Below are positions 53,976-64,000 of a stretch of 64,000 nucleotides of DNA, piece by piece. The stretch covers positions 30,343,402 to 30,407,401 of the forward strand of contig OX424567.1 of the NCBI GenBank assembly GCA_949152475.1, read 5' to 3'. A program made the position numbers and the translations under genes. Positions within the stretch are counted from its first letter, which is position 1. The number at the start of each line of letters is the position of its first letter. The notes under the pieces are model-generated. The model was given only the letters and a program-made list of their open reading frames with translations. It had not been told where the DNA came from and ran no database searches. The DNA comes from Terebella lapidaria. Its lineage: Eukaryota; Annelida; Polychaeta; Terebellida; Terebellidae.

Positions 53976-55436
53976 TCAAGTGTTGGCAGTCGTCGGCGTG
54001 AACAGCAGGCGAAGTTGACGAGCAACCTCGCCGAACGTCACTGTTCCCACCGGCAGACACGGCATCACGCGGAGAGCTTTTCCTTCCAAGCTCCCCGCGA
54101 GGACGTGTCCAGCTTCATGCTGGGACCATCCTTCATACACGGCGGTACGCCATACCTGGAGCAAGTAGTCCTCCAAGTCGGCATTATCCCCGCTGAACCG
54201 TTTCCGCCACGAAGAGTGGTCGGGCCCGTCATCGCGTTTGCTACGCGCCCGACGTGCGGTCCCGGCTCCGGGGTCGTCCGTGTACAGCGGCAAGTTCCGC
54301 GCGCTTCCTGCGCCTGCGGCGGAGTCTGCCGGAGCAAACATCGACGCCGCGGACATAGGAGCAGGGAAGCTCACGTTTGCCGCCGGGGTCATTCCCGCTA
54401 AAAACCCACTCTGGCTAGGTGCGGGCGGGGCTCCCATCGAACCAACTGGGTAGGCTCCAGAAGGGGCGGCAAAGCTTGGGGCCGAAGCCGCCTGTTGCCA
54501 CTGCCCGTCCGACACACTGTACGTGCCAGGGTAAGTCGGCCACGCGGCTTGCGCTCCAACCGTCGGAACGGTCGACGCGGTCGCCAACGTGGTGCCTCCG
54601 AGCCGCGGGGCAGGCGCGGGTCCCATTGCGGGGGCCACTGGCGCCTGCGGACTCGGCAGGACTTGGGGATGGGCTACTGGCCCAGACATCCCCGGACTTA
54701 GGATGGCCGACGGGTCAACGCTCGAAGGCGGCTGATTCCGCTTGAACAGTACAAGCGCCTCGGATATCAGCCACCTCTCCCTCTCCGTCAAAGGCCCCGA
54801 GTTGCCTTGTGACAGCGGAGAGGGGGAACGGTTCCGCCGGTCTGATCGTCCCTGATGGGGCGACCGGGCGCGGTCATAGCGCCCTAGGGGGGCCAGCTCG
54901 CCAAGTGCGTCGGTGAGCTGATCCACCACACTACCCGGTGCGGACCGACCAGAACCCATGCCGGAGGCTCGCGAAGGAGTCCACCCGGCCGGGTGTGGCA
55001 TCTGGTACGACTGGTCCGCTTGTCCAGAAGGACCCGCATGCATTGGCGCTCAATTCCGGACGCCCGAAGGCGTCTTGCGGAAGGGTGCCATTTGCCACGG
55101 ATCTGTTCTGGGCACGGGCGGGCGCGGCGTAGAGCCGTTGCCAGCTCCACCCACCGCGCCTAACACGTCAAGGTCCGGCCTTGACGACAACTCCTGCTGC
55201 GGCCCCGCGGGGCTCGACTCTACGTCCGAAGACGGAGCCAGGGACGCCGGAGTCGTCTCCGCGGACGGGGTCTTGTCCACGGAGGTTTCCGCGCGTTCCT
55301 TCCGGCCACCGGAGTCATCCGGAGACGTCTCACGGTGGCTGTCGCGCGACCGGGTGTGGTCCGCGACGTTTCCACCCTTATCCCTCCCCTTGGGTTCATC
55401 GGCCTTATTTTTGGCCTTATCTCTTTCCTTTGTCAT
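53976..55436 (-). CDS. gag-like region of nested element (broken)
   Basis: The region begins near 55436 with a charged segment (MTKERDKAKNKADE). A 355-codon ATG frame follows at 53976-55043. It is rich in Pro, Ala and Gly, then has a capsid-like stretch (SWRKRFSGDNADLEDYLLQVWRT) similar in character to gypsy Gag. No zinc knuckle or pol follows; the accessory frame comes next and overlaps slightly. I regard it as a Gag remnant. Confidence 0.65.
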
Positions 55437-55529
55437 TTTTCCTAAGACGTCCTTGAGGAGCGGGCGATCCCCAGGGACTAAGGAGGCTACAACGCTGTGA
55501 CGGTAGGCTGCGATGGAACACTGTCGGAC

Positions 55530-55549
55530 TGATCCTGGTCACGGCACCA
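55530..55549 (-). other. primer binding site of nested element, tRNA-His type
   Basis: On the minus strand TGGTGCCGTGACCAGGAT begins one base after the 5' LTR. It matches the complement of the animal tRNA-His 3' end as I recall it (TGGTGCCGTGAC contiguous, 16 of 18 overall). Confidence 0.7.
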
Positions 55550-55550
55550 A

Positions 55551-56281
55551 TGTAAAGTTATTGACTACCGTCCGCTCTTCGGGATCCTCGAGGATAGTCC
55601 TCTCTCATCCGAGTCCTTGCAGACGCGCATCCGCTATTCCGGATCCTTGCGGCAGGGCCGCTCACCGGAGGTCGCGGCGGACACGGTAACTACTTCAGCA
55701 TTAACGGTAACCAGGTAACAGCCCACCCGACACTCCCAGGCCTACGGACACCGTTCAGAAACTAGTTCATCCCTACGGTGTTAACTGGCGGGGCCTGGCG
55801 AGCCGCGGTCTGCCTCGGGGACGGAACCCCGTACAGTCCGACATGCTGGCCAGAGCCTCTGTCACACGTCCCGGGAAGGGAGAGAGCTGGCGATCCACAG
55901 GGCCGAAGGCCTCCGAGTCAGCAACTTGTCTCTCCCGGGCCTCCCCATGGAAATCGTCCCCAGGGCTCTAGGAGCCCACTACTCACAAACAGGGAACACA
56001 AAGCTCATGGCGAGCCTTGCGTGCGTCCTGTCTCTCGATCTTGGACAATCTCCTCGATCGAGTCGCTTCCAGTGTATATATAATACACCAGAAACAGTAG
56101 GGCGCACGCGAGGTTTAATCGATCCATTGTTATAGTTTACTGGAGCGTAAATTACAATACGTCGCCGTGGCAACGCACGCTCGAACGGAGCATGTCAAAA
56201 CAAGGCCAAGTACGAAAAGGCCACATAAATGGCATTTATGTTTACAATCACCTGCCGCGTGCTTAGGGCAAAATCGCCACA
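55551..56281 (-). repeat. 5' LTR of nested element
   Basis: 731 bp, partner of 49158-49893. It adjoins TCAG of the outer element's pol at 56282. Confidence 0.93.
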
Positions 56282-56285
56282 TCAG

Positions 56286-57222
56286 TAAATCCGATGTCAT
56301 CATTGTTCCTGCTAAAAACATCCTTATATCTAGACAACAGAGATTTTAACTTGGCCTTGTCCTGTGATTCCAAATTGACGCCAACTTCAACATCAATACC
56401 CGTATCTCCAATCTGTTGTGAACAAGAAAAATCCACTAGTACGACAGACTGATCCGGAACAGACTCATCGACCTGGAAATCCAAATCCCGCAACATCTCA
56501 TCACAAGCTACAATTTTGCCAATAGTTTGCACCGATTTGAACACAACGCTATTTTCGCCATAATTTATGACAAGGACATTGACAGTACCTCGATTTACCG
56601 ACGATAACGTAGGGTATACAACAATACCTGCTGGGACAGAACTGCAATTTATCCCTTCAACGAGCACATACTTATCCGATACAGCACGAGTTGTGCACGT
56701 TATGATATTTAGCAGTACCTGCTGGAATAAGCACGTTTTTACCCCTCGTCTTCACGAGACCTAATACTCCATTATCAGACGTAGATAACTTTTGACGTAG
56801 TTTCTCTTTCACACGCTGTTCCTGTTGCAACAAATTGAATACCTTGTTCGATTCCAAATCATCGGACTGGTTTGGCATAGTATCACCAACAATCCTCAGG
56901 AAATTGCAACCTAGAACAACGGGAACTGCTAACTTCGGTCTCTAGTCACGGGATATTCAGGATCGTGTACCACCAGTACATAAACATCCGCGTAGTGCTT
57001 ACCGGCAAAATCAATGTCAAGTTTTAGCAAACCAGTACAAGGCATTGTAGATCCATTGGCAGCTTTCAATACCAAAATTCCGTTAGTACTTTCCGTGTTC
57101 AAATGCATGAGATTTTGACGATAAAACGAATCTGTAATTGTTGTTACTTCCGAACCTGTATCTACCAAACATTTGGCCAAAACACCAGAAATACTGGCCG
57201 TCACGATGGGACATCTACCCAC
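56286..57222 (-). CDS. outer gypsy pol: protease and linker to RT
   Basis: A frame at 56929-57222 has the aspartic protease motif CLVDTGSEVTTI, which fits a retropepsin. Frames at 56286-56878 read as the linker that precedes RT (KSLLSRYKDVFSRN). The region is interrupted in a few places and ends at the nested element. Confidence 0.82.
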
Positions 57223-57299
57223 AATATGCTGTAGTTTTACAGGCGGTTCAGTTCTGGGCGAGCCTCGATCATCACCACTCGTTGCACGGCTCTCTACAC

Positions 57300-58413
57300 C
57301 GAGTGATTCTAGTTTGACTGATTCCTATCAAATTGTGCACCTTTGCCTGCTTTAGATTTTCTGTCTAATTTGCGCTTTAGACAGTCTCGCTGCAAATGAT
57401 TCGGGCCCTTACAATAAAAACAAGAGTAAGAATTACCTTCGTCCTCCTTGTTTTCGTCAGCAGCAGCAGCAGACTTGGAATCATGACGACTGGATCCCGA
57501 GGACCGGTGAAAACCACGCCTGCGTCCTCTACCGCGAAATCTACCTCGGTTGCCGTCAGAGTGATGAAACGACTAATTCCCAGCTGTTTTAGAAAGAACA
57601 GATTGTTTTAAATCATCAATCGCTTTATCGTGTTTTTCCAATAATTGGACTAGTTTATCGGAAACGTCACCAGACGTCGCGCCATGTAACGCAGCGGCAG
57701 CGCTATCCGCGGTTTTGACAGACTCCTGTGAAGCGTCTGCGACGTCACTTTCTAGCCATGCCTTGGCACGATCGCGTAGTTCCCAGAATTTCATGCCTGA
57801 ACGCTTCATTCGAACGACGTAATTCACGTTTCAATTTGGGGTCAAAGACGCCCTCGGCAAAAGTTTGTTTCAGAGTGTTATCAACATCAGACAAGCTTTC
57901 TTCGTCTAATTTCTGCAAAGTCGCGCCAAGATTCATTAACGCATAAGCGTGCTCGTCCAGCGACTCGGAACAAGACTGTTTACGACCGTAAAACTGTTGT
58001 CTAAGCTGTATAACAGACTCTTTAGTGCCGAATATTTGTTTTAGCTGGTGCAAGATTTCAGAAACCGAAATTCTGGTCAAATCATGGTGTACCTTCAATT
58101 CGAGTTTAGGTTCTTTATCCAAATGATCAAGAAGAAATTCCTTCTTATCTTTGTCAGACGTGAAACGCTGTTCCATGTAATGAACAATGTTTCCATACCA
58201 CTCGTCAAAATCGTCTTTCATAGAGAAAGTTTTTATCTTTTTATCTCTACAGACGAAAAGTGGACGTTCATTGCGCTTCTGAACTTCCTGATCATAACGC
58301 ACTCGGGTGATTTCAAGCTCGCGCTCGAGGCTTGAAATTTTCTCGCGTAATTGATTATTTTCCTCCGCAGGACGGTCGGATTCACGACCCGCATCTGTTT
58401 CTGACTTGGCCAT
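57300..58413 (-). CDS. outer gypsy gag
   Basis: Starts at an ATG (58411-58413) with MAKSETDAGRES, then a coiled coil (ENNQLREKISSLERELE). The capsid-like region has FDEWYGNIVHYMEQRF and FYGRKQSCSESLDEHAYAL. Further on is a zinc knuckle CFYCKGPNHLQRDC (CX2CX4HX4C) near 57390-57430. The frame is broken in a few places. Confidence 0.85.
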
Positions 58414-59268
58414 TTTTAACTACGTGAGAACTTAAATACGAAAAGATGACAATGATGATGAAACGAACAGATGAATATCAGAATGTCAAACAGTATAGTC
58501 AAATGTCAGTCAGTCGGTCAAACTAACGTAGCCTACAACATAGTTAAACTAACCTATAATGGCATATAATCAAGCGTAGAAGCACAAAACTTCAAAATCC
58601 AACCCCAAAATAGTTTTTTTTTTTAATAAACCGGTTTCAAATATGGGCCCAGAAAATCACCTACATATTTATTACGAAAATTATACCAATTGTAAAATAC
58701 TGGTACCAAAATTTATGAAACTACAAGTACAACATGTAAAATGTCACAATAGACTGCAGAAACGTCAGTTTACCGAATATAGGCCTAAACAATTTTACTG
58801 CTCGTTCGAACGATCGATGTAGAGCGCACTTGACTCACCAACAGAACACAGATTCGTCTATCTATGAACGAAGCGTAGAAATGAAGCATGCATGCACGAA
58901 GAAAACGGCGGTCGTAGCGCGGCGATGACTGGTGCTCCTTACGTAGTGATGCGGTGTCGAGATTCGAAGGACGATCGATGCGGCGTGAGAGTGAACACGT
59001 AGTCTGGCAGGTCCTGACGGCACCGCAGCTGAACAGTGCAGGGCTTCTCGCGGCGGCGACCCAGCACGTGGCGGCGGCAGTGGCGGCGACCCAGCACGTG
59101 GCGGCGGCAGTGGCGGCGAACCAGCACGTGTAGACGTGGCTCTCAACGGGCGGCCGTGGGCAACACGTAGCGGCAGAGGGGAAAACGGTCTTGAACGGGA
59201 CCTCACGGGGTTGTCAGCTCTGTCAGCGTGATGACTAGTATCGACAGTCGAGTGCTCGCAGCGCCACA
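58414..59268 (-). other. leader and primer site of outer gypsy element
   Basis: An 855-bp non-coding leader. Three bases into it (59266 downward, minus) is TGGCGCTGCGAGCA, which matches 13 of 14 bases of the complement of tRNA-Ser(UGA) as I recall it. The leader includes a 30-bp minisatellite. Confidence 0.65.
59051..59130. repeat. 30-bp GC-rich minisatellite
   Basis: 2.7 units of 30 bp, each with CCAGCACGTGGCGGCGGCAG; CACGTG E-boxes at 30-bp spacing. Lies in the outer element's leader. Confidence 0.9.
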
Positions 59269-60012
59269 TGTGAACAGGCTCGACTCGGCTGAGTTTTTAA
59301 ATTGTTTATTAACAACAAACCTATAAAATGTATAAAAATAGTGTAAATATACAGCAACAAAATATACACAAAGTTAATAACAAAATATGAATTGAATCCC
59401 ACGTTCGGACTTGGGATATCCGTTTCTGCAATAATATTTCAATAATGCGGTATTTAATAAATTCCAATCATTAATACATTAAATGGTCATAATTCACTTA
59501 AATCACAATAATTCACATACCCCGTGAGTACTTCCACTTTTAGTAGAAATAAACATGTCCCGGCGTATACTGCCGTGAAACTTCCCACGTGTGTTAATGC
59601 CTGACCGGTCCCTGTCCGTCCGTCTGTCTGCGTGGACAGCTGAGATGAGACTGACCACTAGTCCGGTCCATATCATAGTGTTATGGCCCGCCACAGATAG
59701 TTAAATCTGATTGAACGGTTACAGTCCGCGTCGATTCGTGATTGGTCAGCAATGATATGAAGTCATGGTGATAATGATAAACAGGTTATTATTACAATTA
59801 CTTATTACTACATGAGAATATTAGCAGGGAATATTATGTAGAAATTATCGGAATAATAATCGGAACAATTCAAAGATTGAACGCAGCGCAAAAGTATAAT
59901 CACGCATGAACGATATAAACAATACTCGCAATATTAATCGAACCTTTATAGCGCATAATGATAATCGAATATATAGACAAGTCATAGCGTTCCCGCATAA
60001 CGCTCTATTATA
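59269..60012 (-). repeat. 5' LTR of the outer gypsy element
   Basis: 744 bp, partner of 45128-45871. TATA-like TATAAAGG at 59943-59950 (minus). Its outer end, TATAATAG, meets the target duplication CTGG at 60013. Confidence 0.93.
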
Positions 60013-60192
60013 CTGGGAGGAGCACACAACTCGTGAAAAGGTTTCTTCATCCCTTTGCAGGTTGAAGTTGAAAAATGGATTGTTCGTTCGGCTGACCTTA
60101 AGTGGACTAACACCCGACACATAACCAGATGCTGTACTGGCACTCGGCCCGCCACCACTATCTGCTGATGTCCTCTTTGTAGGGGTTGACAT
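60013..60192 (-). CDS. exon 1 (first part) of the OB-fold gene
   Basis: ATG at 60190-60192 in a good context (A at -3): MSTPTKRTSADSGGG..., then GYVSGVSPLKVSRTNNPFFNFNLQ, then the segment ending VVCSSQ at the insertion point. Sixty codons. The GYV..SP.K.SR motif is what I recall from N termini of uncharacterised invertebrate RPA-like proteins. The frame continues at 45123 on the other side of the gypsy element. A related fragment lies at 61225-61290. Confidence 0.8.
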
Positions 60193-60298
60193 TTTCGAAA
60201 GAAAATGAGTTGAGTTTGATTTTGTCGATTACTGTGCAGGCTAAAGAGCTTCAACTTTCCAAGTGAAAATGCGTTGCAAAAACGTCGAACTGGCACAA

Positions 60299-60310
60299 TG
60301 CGCATGCGCC
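60299..60310 (-). promoter_or_regulatory. NRF1-like site upstream of the OB-fold gene
   Basis: TGCGCATGCGCC, containing the palindrome GCGCATGCGC, sits about 110 bp before the ATG. It nearly fits the NRF1 consensus, common in TATA-less housekeeping promoters. No TATA box seen. Confidence 0.5.
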
Positions 60311-60339
60311 AGATGCCACGAAGTTTCCCGAACAAACGG

Positions 60340-61200
60340 TGATCTGGAAAGTAATCCGTCTAGACTCTACATCTAATTGTTTTTTTATAGACTTTGTAAA
60401 AGTGAGGCAAAAAATATGGTCAAAACACGTCTATATGTGCGTGCAAGTTGAATGATTCGCGTAAGATTTTTTTTTTTGCTCCGAATCGGCCGCCCCCCAT
60501 TTTCTTAGGCGAAGCCTGCGGTAATCATATTGGTGTACACTGTAGGCCTACAGACCATCAGGCCGCTGGAGGACCCGGCCGCCAGTCAAGTAGCAAGAAC
60601 TAAATGATGGCGGTAGCCCTATTCTGTTTGATTCTGTTTCCCCATGTGAGGTCTGCCAAGTTATAACACGATAGCATTTAGCATCACATAAATATTAGCA
60701 AACAAAAAATATTTCAACTGTTTGTTTTATCACAACAGTGACAGTTATCATATTATATAAGAACATAATTTAGGGAAAAAAATTCTAATATGTGCTCTTT
60801 GGTAGTGTAAAGTAGTTTCACATATCCCAAACCTATATGTATATGTATGTGATATTGCTTGTAATAACGTAACATTATGTCTTGTTGCCTATAACTGATG
60901 TATATTCAACAGACACACTGTTTTAATTAATTGTATTTAGTTGAAAACAATATAAAAATAGTGTAGTGTAATGTTTAGCCCCCGGGACTTAGCCAAATGA
61001 ATTGTTTCTAACATGAGACAAAATTGCTGTATTGAGATTTAAAGGTAACTGAAGATCGTCATGAAGGTCATAACTAAAATCACAATACGTCATACACCTC
61101 CCAATATGGTAGTAATATCAGAGTGTACACTCTCTGGTATTCAGCGATCCTTTAGGTACGCAAAGATTGTCAATTCCAGCCAAAGAAACGTGATAATATT
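60340..61200. other. intergenic, AT-rich
   Basis: No gene recognised. A T-rich run is followed by a short GC-rich patch (60485-60600). Confidence 0.5.
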
Positions 61201-61224
61201 TCACGTCAATGGTTCGAGCGTAAT

Positions 61225-61290
61225 GGGTTGTTCGTTTGGCTAAGCTTAAGTGGACTGACATTAGACACACAACCAGATGCTGTACTGCAC
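61225..61290 (-). pseudogene. fragment of OB-fold gene exon 1
   Basis: On the minus strand this reads STASGCVSNVSPLKLSQTNNP, close to STASGYVSGVSPLKVSRTNNP of exon 1 at 60073-60140, and the DNA is clearly similar. No start codon context, no continuation and no second exon nearby. It is a short decayed duplicate. Confidence 0.8.
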
Positions 61291-64000
61291 ATTGAGCTAC
61301 ATTGTGTGTGTTGACGAAATTCTAACTCAGCGATTGTGGTGAATGATAGGGGAGGGAAAGATGTGGGGTAGGGACTATTCTTTATCAATAATATTTAATC
61401 CTCTCCGCTGCCGATGATATCATACTTCGGTCTAGATTCATGAATGTTTATTGTATATACATGTATGCGCGTATGTCCGAGTATGAAAATTATATTGCAG
61501 ACGTCGTACCTAAAAATTGGGGTTCGAAGAATGACCCCCTTGGCTCGGGAATAACCCGGAATATCTCACTACCATGGATGTGTTTAGCTGCTTATTTAGT
61601 TCTAATATCACTAAAAAGTGTTGTAACATCACCAAAAATTGTTGTTTTGACATTTGAAGGTCACTGAAGATTAAATTCAAGCTCCTAATAATTGATGGTA
61701 ATATTTTGACACTTAGATCACAACTAAAATCATCATATTCTATTAATGTGCCAATATTTAACCTCTATTTTGAAGTACATGTATTCTATAAATTTACACC
61801 GTGCTCCTCAAATTATGGAAGATATATGCTGTGCACGGAGCTAGCAACTTTCCATCTTCTGCTCTCCTTTTTACAAGTATCACAGTGCTGCAAGACGGCA
61901 AGAGAGAAGGTGCTTCGAATTAAAAATGATCAAAGAACTCAACTGAAATACATTTAATTATTTATTTTCATCGAATAATCAATCAGCATTATAATGGATG
62001 AGCAAACTAGATATTTGAGTGAAATAACAGCTCTTGAGTACATATTGAGTACATAGTGTATATTAAATGACTTAACACCTAACTCATTCAAGTACTAAGT
62101 AATTCAAATACAAAGTACATTGTAAGTGTATTAACATAGAAGTGGATGTTCACATTTCAGAAAGGTATTGTACATATATAGGTATGTATATTCTATTCAG
62201 AGAAAAGTCTATAAGTGGATGTATAAAATATATCGTGCATATTTGTCATAATCTTAAATATTGAACCACATAATGCACATATATAGTTATGCATTCTAAC
62301 CAAGGAACCCCATAGGTGCAAAGATGATGTGAAAGTTCATTTTTCCATGTGTGCAATACAGTCATATAACATAGTACTAGTGAAAATTTACATATTTTAA
62401 TACATGTTAATACATGTTAATACATGAATGTCTGAATAGAATTAATTTTCTGCATTGCATGTTCAGATGCATGATGATGATGATGCATGCTGAATCTACC
62501 TTTTTATACTTGAGATCTATGGCATATAAGTCATACAATACAACAGTTTAATAATCAGAACTTGTGTAGCTGTGAGGCATTGGAAACAATATAACTATAT
62601 GTGATATTCATAATTGCCATGCCTGCCAGATAATCAGTTATATGGTACAACAAGAATGATAATTGGTGAAATTTTCTGCAACAGGCCTACATGTATGTGC
62701 ACATTACGATTGTGTCTTCTATTCATTCATTGATCTGGGTGTCAGATTTCAGCATAATTAATTGGTATGTACATGTATATGAGAGGTATTGAGACGCAGG
62801 CACTGATAGCATGGCCATGCACTGTGGAGATGATGAATGATGAATATTGTGGACGCAAGCGTTTATAGCCTGGCCACTGGAGATAGAACGATGTCGTGAA
62901 CGCAAGCGTTTATAGCCTGGCCACTGAAAGGATGAGTGATATTGTGCATGAAACCATTCAGCCTGGCCAGTCTCGAGATGAAATTAACATATACTGGAAT
63001 GCAAATATTATTTCACGGTCATGAAATCTTACACCCAGGAAATTGACCTCAAGTAATTTATGAAGATATATTATTGTACATGTAGACAGCAGTGTTCAAT
63101 ATATTATTGTACATGCAAGTGCAATATATCACATTCAATATCTCATTGATGTGATGCAATATGTAAATGTACATTTATTTGAAATATTGTTTAAACCAAT
63201 TTAATTGGTTAATATTTGATTATGTTTCTATACCACTTTTTGAGTTCCATGCATCAATATTACTACATGTAATTCATTGTGAAGACATCAGTTACATAAA
63301 TATATTATTAAATGTAACCACAACTGGTCAGTAATATTTTCCATGTAATTCATACCAAACAGCATTATTTGATGCTACAAATAATGAGAAATATACATGT
63401 ATGTTAAATAGTACATACTCTACAAGTATTTACAGCTCAGAAAATGTGAACAATATGCATCTACATATAGCAAAAAAAACATAAACAAAATTACTGATTT
63501 GATATATTTACAATATTGAATGAGTGTTTTTCAACACAAATGATTCAAACAAAATTCATATACTTATCACATATGAACGAATAAAAATTCAAATAAATCA
63601 TAACAAGCAGCGATATCTATCCACCACTGAAACATGAGAAAATATTGTGAATACATGTAGTATACATGTTAAATAATACATTATTATACCCCAAAACTAT
63701 GACCCCTCTTTTCAATATTTACATGACAGAAAATGCAAACAATATCGAGGATATGCACTCACCACAACACATGTTTATATAGCTATCTTGAGATAAGATT
63801 GATACAATTACAATGATTGTCCTCCCGACATATATAATTGGAATAAAATCATAAGACATGTACTGATGTACAGACATACAACACCATATGTCACATTATA
63901 TTATAGTTACCAAGACCCATTTAATACTCCCACCCACACCAGAGGGGTCATCCTACCGTATAGCCTACCCACCCCGTGTCCACCGATTACAGGTGGACAT
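61291..64000. other. intergenic, AT-rich
   Basis: No gene, RNA or large element recognised. A motif block near 61660-61735 ('ggt(a/c)actgaagat', 'aactaaaatca') resembles 61045-61085, suggesting an old local duplication. A short AATACATGTT tandem lies at 62398-62430. Confidence 0.5.
62792..62975. repeat. degenerate ~55-bp tandem repeat
   Basis: About four units sharing GACGCAAGCGTTTATAGCC and 'tggccactg'. Two central units are nearly identical over the core; the outer ones are diverged. Confidence 0.7.

Larger units (their letters stand above)
49158..56281 (-). mobile_element. nested pol-less LTR element (TR-GAG-like)
   Basis: The two LTRs, 49158-49893 (736 bp) and 55551-56281 (731 bp), have about six substitutions plus one 5-bp length difference (~0.8%). 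Target duplication TCAG (49154-49157 and 56282-56285) inside the outer element's pol. On the minus strand it holds a leader, a gag-like region and a very long zinc-finger accessory frame. There is no protease, RT or integrase, so it needs enzymes from elsewhere. It is GC-rich, unlike the outer element. The gag region looks broken; the accessory frame looks whole. Confidence 0.92.
45128..60012 (-). mobile_element. Ty3/gypsy element inside a host exon, itself split by another LTR element
   Basis: The two LTRs are 744 bp each (45128-45871 and 59269-60012) with about four differences (~0.5%), so it is young. The target duplication is CTGG (45124-45127 and 60013-60016). It reads on the minus strand: 5' LTR, leader with primer site, gag, protease, RT/RNase H, integrase, 3' LTR. 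Without the nested element it would be ~7.76 kb. It is broken by that insertion and by a few other interruptions. It sits in the first exon of the OB-fold gene. Confidence 0.95.

Noticed and set aside
1-64000. tRNA, rRNA or CRISPR array
   Set aside because: No cloverleaf with A/B boxes, no rRNA core sequence and no regularly spaced repeat-spacer array found; tandem repeats here have no unique spacers.

Overview
The window is eukaryotic and probably from a marine invertebrate, most likely a mollusc. The support is an AT-rich, gene-poor background, spliced coding sequence, and (TCCG)n repeats followed by ~170-bp tandem units of the kind common in molluscan genomes. I see no tRNA, rRNA or CRISPR array, and only one host gene I can defend.

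Layout. 1-7371 is intergenic, with a possible old solo LTR at 1706-2629. 7372-24908 is a 17.5-kb, young, GC-rich Ty3/gypsy LTR element on the + strand. It has 1387-bp LTRs, a tRNA-Leu-type primer site, gag, pol, a polypurine tract, and a long 3' accessory block that most gypsy elements lack. The block holds C2H2 zinc-finger reading frames, each preceded by its own Pol II promoter-like module (CCAAT / TCACGTGA / TATAAAAG). A 5.13-kb internal tandem duplication repeats the end of pol and much of this block. The target site survives as an unfilled paralogous copy near 34952, confirming a 4-bp target duplication.

25.3-40.5 kb is intergenic with non-coding elements: a 1.36-kb foldback element with 481-bp arms, a Helitron-like or pearl-like tandem-repeat element, a 36-bp-arm hairpin, and a second (TCCG)n element with degenerate 160-170-bp repeats.

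40488-60192 (minus strand) is a two-exon host gene for a ~349-residue RPA-like OB-fold / zinc-ribbon protein. Its 3.8-kb intron carries a (TCCG)n element, an 8-bp-TSD hAT MITE, a 1-kb TIR element and a TA-flanked MITE. Its first exon is split by a minus-strand gypsy element (45128-60012, TSD ctgg). That element's pol is split in turn by a third, pol-less LTR element (49158-56281, TSD tcag) that carries a gag fragment and a very long zinc-finger accessory frame. A partial copy of the host gene's first exon lies at 61225-61290. The rest, to 64000, is AT-rich and apparently empty.

The most unusual content is the pair of unrelated-looking LTR elements carrying C2H2 zinc-finger accessory frames, one with internal promoter modules whose first downstream ATG opens a zinc-finger frame. 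All three LTR elements have 0.4-0.8% LTR divergence, so they are recent.
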